From Holophagales bacterium (GTDB lineage: Bacteria > Acidobacteriota > Thermoanaerobaculia > UBA5066), in contig JADKBZ010000036.1 of assembly GCA_016714815.1 (NCBI GenBank), positions 1 through 11,361 of the forward strand: a stretch of DNA of 11,361 nucleotides, in the 5' to 3' direction. The translations under genes and the position numbers were made by a program. The notes below the pieces were generated by a model. The model did not search any database. It was not told the DNA's origin and saw only the letters and a program-made list of their open reading frames with translations. Below are positions 7,577 to 11,361 of the stretch, piece by piece (positions within the stretch are counted from its first letter, which is position 1; the number at the start of each line of letters is the position of its first letter).

Positions 7577-7953
7577 CTACTGGAAGAACCCGTTCACGTC
7601 CAGGATGAAGTGGACGGAGCCGATCGAGCTGTTGTGAACCTTGATCGTCCCATCGCCGCTCCAGGAAAGCTCCAGGATGCCGTTGTTGGCGCGGGTCCGT
7701 CCCGCCCGATAGGCAATGCTGCTTGGGACCGCCGTGGCCGGCAGATCTCCGCGGACGAGGACGATCTCCCCGTCGGCCTCCGGCAGACGTCACCGTCAGG
7801 TTCACGGAGAGAGCGGACCGTCGACGTCGCGGTGCCGCAACGGGTCCCGATCGCGAGTACCCGGGTCTCCCCGGGCCCCAGGGACGGTGCCGCTGAGGCT
7901 GCACCACTCGACTCCCGCGTGTCGAAGAGCCGGCAGGGGCTGAGTGTGTAGTA
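7577..7953 (-). other. C-terminal PCRLxDTR...LDVNGFF module, copy 3
   Basis: On the minus strand it reads YYTLSPCRLFDTRESSGAAS, LGPGETRVLAIGTRCG, VRSLSVNLTVTSAG, DGEIVLVRGDLPATAVPSSI, AYRAGRTRANNGILEL, GDGTIKVHNSSIGSVHF and ILDVNGFFQ followed by TAG. The last 75 residues are in one uninterrupted frame, making this the cleanest copy. It shares PCRLxDTR, RCG/VCGVP, SLSVNLTVT, AGRTRANN and ILDVNGFF with the other copies. Confidence 0.78.
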
Positions 7954-10900
7954 GCGGGTCGCGAGGATGCCGATCGGCATCGACACGCCCGCCTCCTCGG
8001 AGATGCACCCCGTCACCTCGTTCGTCTCGGTCACCGAGACGCCCACGGACCCCGTCGTCCCGGCCGTGATCCGTCATCGACCGCGACCGCTATGCCGGCC
8101 GTGATCGTCCCGTTCGTGACGAGCCGTCGTAGGTCACGCCCGCGACTTCCGGCACCGAAACCGTGAAGGACTGCTGCGGCCAAACGCTCGGCGGAGCCGT
8201 GATGACGGGCGTGACGGGGCTGGCGGCGATCACTACGGCGGTCGTTGTCGGCCGAGGCGCCGCCGTTCGCCGGGGCCGTCGCTGTAGGTCCCCGCCATGG
8301 CGGGGGATGGCGCTCGGGATCGTCGGGTTCTGGGCCGGGAGGAGGTGAAGCCGTTCGGGCCGGTCCAGGCGTAGGTGGCGCCCGGGATGGTGAGAGGCGG
8401 TGAGAGATCTCCCGCCCTCGCAGACGGCTCCCGCCGTTGCCGGCGGTGGGCGTCGACGGGATCGGATTCACGGTGACGCTTCGTGGGTCCGGCCGGTGAG
8501 GTGCAACCGTTCACCGTCGCCGTCACGCTGTAGGTCCCCGCCATCGCGACCGTGGCGCTTGGGATCGTCAGTTTCTGCGCTGCAGAGGTGAAGCCGTTCG
8601 GGCCGGTCCAGGCGTAGCATGCGCCGGGACAGTCCCGGGAGGTCGACGTGATGGTCCGGAGCCAAACGGCGCCAGCGGTTGGCGGTGGGCGTCGACGGGA
8701 TCGGATTCACGGTGACGTTCGTGGTGCTCGCCGGTGAGGTGCGGCCGTTCACCGTCGTCGTCACGCTGTAGGTCCCCGCCATCGCGACCGTGGCGCTCGG
8801 GATCGTCGGGTTCTGCGCTGCCGCAAAGGGAAGACCGGTCCAGGCGGTCGGGCGTAGGTGGCCGAAACCGTCGAGGCGGTGAGAGATCGTCCCGCCTTCG
8901 CAGACGGCTCCGCTGTTACCAGCGGTGGGCGTCGACGGGATCGGATTCACGGTGACGCTCGTTGTCCCGGCCGGTGAGGTGCAGCCGTTCACGGTGGCCG
9001 TCACGCTGTAGGTCCCCGCCATCGCGACCGTGGCGTTCGGGATGGTCGGGTTCTGCGCTGCAGAGGTGAAGCCGTTCGGGCCGGTCCAGGCGTAGGTGGC
9101 GCCCGGAACCGTCGAGGCGGTGAGCGAGATCGTCCCGCCTTCGCAGACGGCGCCGCCGTTGCCGGCGGTGGGCATCGACGGGATCGGATTCACGGTGACG
9201 CTCGTTGTCCCGGCCGGTGAGGCGCAGCCGTTCACCGTCGCCGTCACGCTGTAGGTGCCCGCCATCGCGACTGTGGCGCTTGGGATCGTCGGGTTCTGGG
9301 GCGTGAGGAGAGAAAACCGTTGGGCCGGTCCAGGCGTAGGTGGCGCCCGGAACCGTCGAGGCGGTAGGGAGCATCCCGCCACGAGACGGCTCCGCTGTTA
9401 CCAGCGGTGGGCGTCGCCGGAATCGGATTCACGGTGACGTTCGTGGTGCTCGCCGGTGCGGTGCAGCCGTTCACCGTCGCCGTCACGCTGTAGGTCCCCG
9501 CCATCGCGACCGTGGCGCTCGGGATCGTCGGGTTCTGCGCTGCAGACGTGAAGCCGTTCGGGCCGGTCCAGGCGTAGGTCGCGCCCGCGACTGTCGAGGC
9601 GGTGAGCGTGATCGTCCCGCCCTCGCAGACGGCTCCGCCGTTGCCCGCGGTGGGCGTCGCGGGGATCGGATTCACGGTGACGCTCGTGGTGTTCGCCGGC
9701 GAGGCGCAGCCGTTGACCGTCGCCGTCACGATGTAGGTCCCCGCCATCGCGACCGTGACGGTCGGGATCGTCGGGTTCTGGTCAGCGGAAGTGAAGCCAT
9801 TCGGGCCGGTCCAGGCGTAGGTGGCGCCCGCCACCGCCGAGGCGGTGAGCGTGATCGTCCCGCCTTCGCAAACGGCGCCACCGTTGCCGGCGGTGGGCGT
9901 CGCCGGGATCGGATTCACGATGACGCTCGTGGTGCTCGCCGATGAGGTGCAGCCGTTGACCGTCGCCGTCACGCTGTAGGTCCCCGCCATGGCCGTCGTG
10001 GCGCTCGGGATCGTCGGGTTCTGGGCAGCAGACGTGAAGCCGTTCGGGCCGGTCCAGGCGTAGGTGGCGCCTGAGACGGTCGAGGCGGTGAGCGTGATAG
10101 TTCCGCCCTCGCAGACGGCTCCGCCGTTGCCGGCGGTCGGAGACGCCGGGATCGGATTCACGGTGACGCTCGTGGTGCTCGCCGGTGAGGCGCAGCCGCC
10201 CACCGTCGCCGTCACGCTGTAGGTCCCCGCCATCGCGACCGTGGCGCTCGGGATCGTCGGGTTCTGGGCGGAGGAGGAGAAGCCGTTCGGGCCGGTCCAG
10301 GCGTAGGTGGCGCCTGCGACCGTCGAGGCGGTGAGGAGGATCGTCCCGACTTCGCAGACGGCGCCGCCGTTGCCCGCGGTGGGCGTCGCGGGGATCGGAT
10401 TCACAGTGACGCTCGTCGTGCTCGCCGGTGAGGCGCAGCCGCCCACCGTGGCCGTGACGCTGTAGGTGCCCGCCATCGCGACCGTGGCGCTCGGGATCGT
10501 CGGGTTCTGGTCAGCGGAGGAGAAGCCCGTTCGGTCCGGTCCAGGCGTAGGTCGCGCCCGCCACCGCCGGGGTCGAGAGATTGATCGTGCTGCCGATGCA
10601 GACCGGGGAATTCGAAGAAGGCGTCGAAGTGGCGGGCACCTCGTTCACCGTGACCGTCGCGCTGCCGCTGCCGGCGCCCGTGCACGAGAGCCCGTCCGTG
10701 AGCGAGGCGACGGAGTAGGTCGTCGTCGATGCCGGACCGACCGTGAACGTGAAGGCCGGCCCCGCGCCGCTCTGCGTGCCGCCGCCGTTGTCGAGGGTGA
10801 CGATGTACGGCGCCGCCCCGCCAGAGACGGTGACCGTCACCGTGGAGGAGTTCCCCGTGCAGACCGTTCCACCCCCCGTGACCGTTCCGGTGAGGCTTCC

Positions 10901-11361
10901 GCAGCTCACCGCTGCGCGCGGCCTGTAATCGGCGTCGTGCTTCGAAGTGAATCCAGCCGTGGCTCTCCGACCAGGCCCAGCCGCTCATCTGGTGCGTCAG
11001 GCCGTCGTAGGTGACGCCGCCGAAGGCCGGGTCCATCCGGATCCAACCCGCGCTCTCCGACCAGGCAAAGCCCGAGAGGACGCCCGTGACGGAGTTGAGG
11101 TTCACGCCCCTGGTCGGCGAGCGGCGTCACCCTACGGTCCGCTCCCGTTCGCTCCCAGCTTCACCCAACCGACGCTCTCGTGCCACGCGTAGCCGCTGAG
11201 GTGCGTCGGCAGGACGGTGACCCCGCCGAAGGCCGGCCGGAAATCGAGCCAACCGCCGTTCTCGGTCCAGGCGTGTCGCTGGGACGGGTCGATGTTTCCC
11301 GTCTGCGCCTGAAGGCCGGAGCCGCGACCATCGTCAGGGCGATCACTACGAACAGCGCAGA
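7577..11361 (-). CDS. Large secreted adhesin-like protein: AWxExxGW repeats, Ig-like repeat array, C-terminal PCRLxDTR module; 5' partial, frameshifted
   Basis: The gene enters at 11361 inside a signal peptide (SALFVVIALTMVAAPAFA, then QTGNID), so only a few N-terminal codons are missing. Order of domains on the minus strand: four W-rich repeats (11275-10944); one PKD/SprB-like domain with VCTGNSSTVTVTVSGGAAPY and TTTYSVASLTDGLSCTG (about 10910-10640); ten Ig-like repeats of 81 residues (about 10640-8230); a degenerate domain with QQSFTVSVPEVAGVTYD, LVTNGTITAG and GVSVTETNEVTGCISEEAG (about 8230-7960); and the shared C-terminal module (7953-7577) ending HFILDVNGFFQ and TAG. Total about 1,260 residues. 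Such repeat stalks belong to exported or cell-surface proteins in adhesion or display; this role is inferred. The longest uninterrupted pieces are 10476-9244 and 9382-8468. Frame changes elsewhere are frequent. Repeats carry two cysteines each (VCEGGT and VNGC), suited to an intradomain disulfide outside the cytoplasm. Confidence 0.78.
8230..10640 (-). repeat. Tandem array of ten 243-bp (81-residue) Ig-like repeats
   Basis: The core CGGTCCAGGC (plus-strand sense; encodes AWTG on the minus strand) occurs at 8361, 8604, 8836, 9082, 9326, 9564, 9808, 10050, 10293 and 10537. Spacings are 243, 232, 246, 244, 238, 244, 242, 243 and 244. A typical unit reads GGAVCEGGTITLTASTV, GATYAWTGPNGFTSAAQNPT, IPSATVAMAGTYSVTATVNG and C(A/T)SPASTTSVTVNPIPA. 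Units are nearly identical at the DNA level, including third positions, which points to recent amplification or gene conversion. Departures from 243 are explained by indels. The units at 8604 and 8836 and the distal one at 8361 are the most damaged or divergent. The fold is Ig/PKD-like by pattern. Confidence 0.88.
10944..11275 (-). repeat. Four AWxExxGW repeats at the N-terminus of the large secreted protein
   Basis: In order from the N-terminus the units are HAWTENGGWLDF (11275-11239), AWHESVGWVKL (about 11189-11156), AWSESAGWIRM (about 11066-11034) and AWSESHGWIHF (about 10976-10944). Linkers alternate between AFGGVTxLxTHxSGYxW-type and NLNSVTGVLSGF-type segments, so units come in pairs. 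The pattern resembles the GWAWSENIGWI-type repeats seen in exported proteins of diverse bacteria; function unknown. One frame change lies near 11115. Confidence 0.75.

Noticed and set aside
7577..7953. Type IX secretion C-terminal sorting domain
   Set aside because: Repeat-rich stalk proteins in Bacteroidota often end in such domains, but the motifs here (PCRLxDTR, AGRTRANN, LDVNGFF) are not those of the type IX sorting signals, and no Bacteroidota signature is present.
9340..9945. Plus-strand open frame opposite the Ig repeats
   Set aside because: It is the antisense of the repeat array, with an arginine-rich composition typical of a shadow frame. The minus strand encodes coherent repeats.
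8230..10640. Possible CRISPR or satellite array
   Set aside because: The period is 243 bases, a multiple of three, and units encode continuous Ig-like protein repeats. There are no short repeats with unique spacers.
51..11361. Programmed frameshifting or stop-codon recoding
   Set aside because: Frame changes occur in both directions, at many places, in every gene, without slippery heptamers or consistent downstream structures. Sequence error is the simpler explanation.

Overview
This is an 11.4 kb window of very GC-rich bacterial DNA. It holds three secreted, multidomain, repeat-rich proteins among small housekeeping or accessory genes. The GC content, the style of the secreted proteins and the gene mix suggest an environmental bacterium, perhaps Acidobacteriota/Thermoanaerobaculia-like. 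That placement is a loose inference; the window has no marker gene. No rRNA, tRNA, transposase or CRISPR was seen.

Nearly every gene is recognisable only by following the protein across several reading frames. Single-base insertions and deletions recur every few tens to hundreds of bases in all genes, yet family motifs survive on both sides of each shift. I read this as an uncorrected sequencing or assembly error burden rather than wholesale gene decay. Gene ends given here are reconstructions, and exact starts are often uncertain.

Layout. (1) About 51-2728, plus strand: secreted RIFT-barrel / toroid protein resembling the PcRGLX/YetA (exo-rhamnogalacturonan lyase-like) group. (2) 2754-3519, minus: secreted HAD acid phosphatase of the lipoprotein e(P4) / class B-C type, convergent with gene 1. 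(3) 3669-5477, plus: secreted parallel beta-helix protein of the choice-of-anchor Q type, divergent from gene 2. (4) 5588-6244, plus: DUF4395 membrane protein. (5) 6408-6808, minus: tentative small unknown protein. (6) 6859-7063 and 7060-7467, plus: VapB/VapC toxin-antitoxin pair. (7) 7577 to beyond 11361, minus: large secreted adhesin-like protein with a signal peptide, four AWxExxGW repeats, one PKD/SprB-like domain, ten 81-residue Ig-like repeats, one degenerate domain and a C-terminal module.

The most interesting feature joins genes 1, 3 and 7. All three end in the same roughly 115-125 residue module, starting near SPCRLxDTR and ending ILDVNGxF just before the stop, although the rest of each protein is unrelated. 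A shared C-terminal module on otherwise different exported proteins suggests common targeting, anchoring or surface display. The genes are on different strands and do not form one operon, so the link is the shared module rather than co-transcription.
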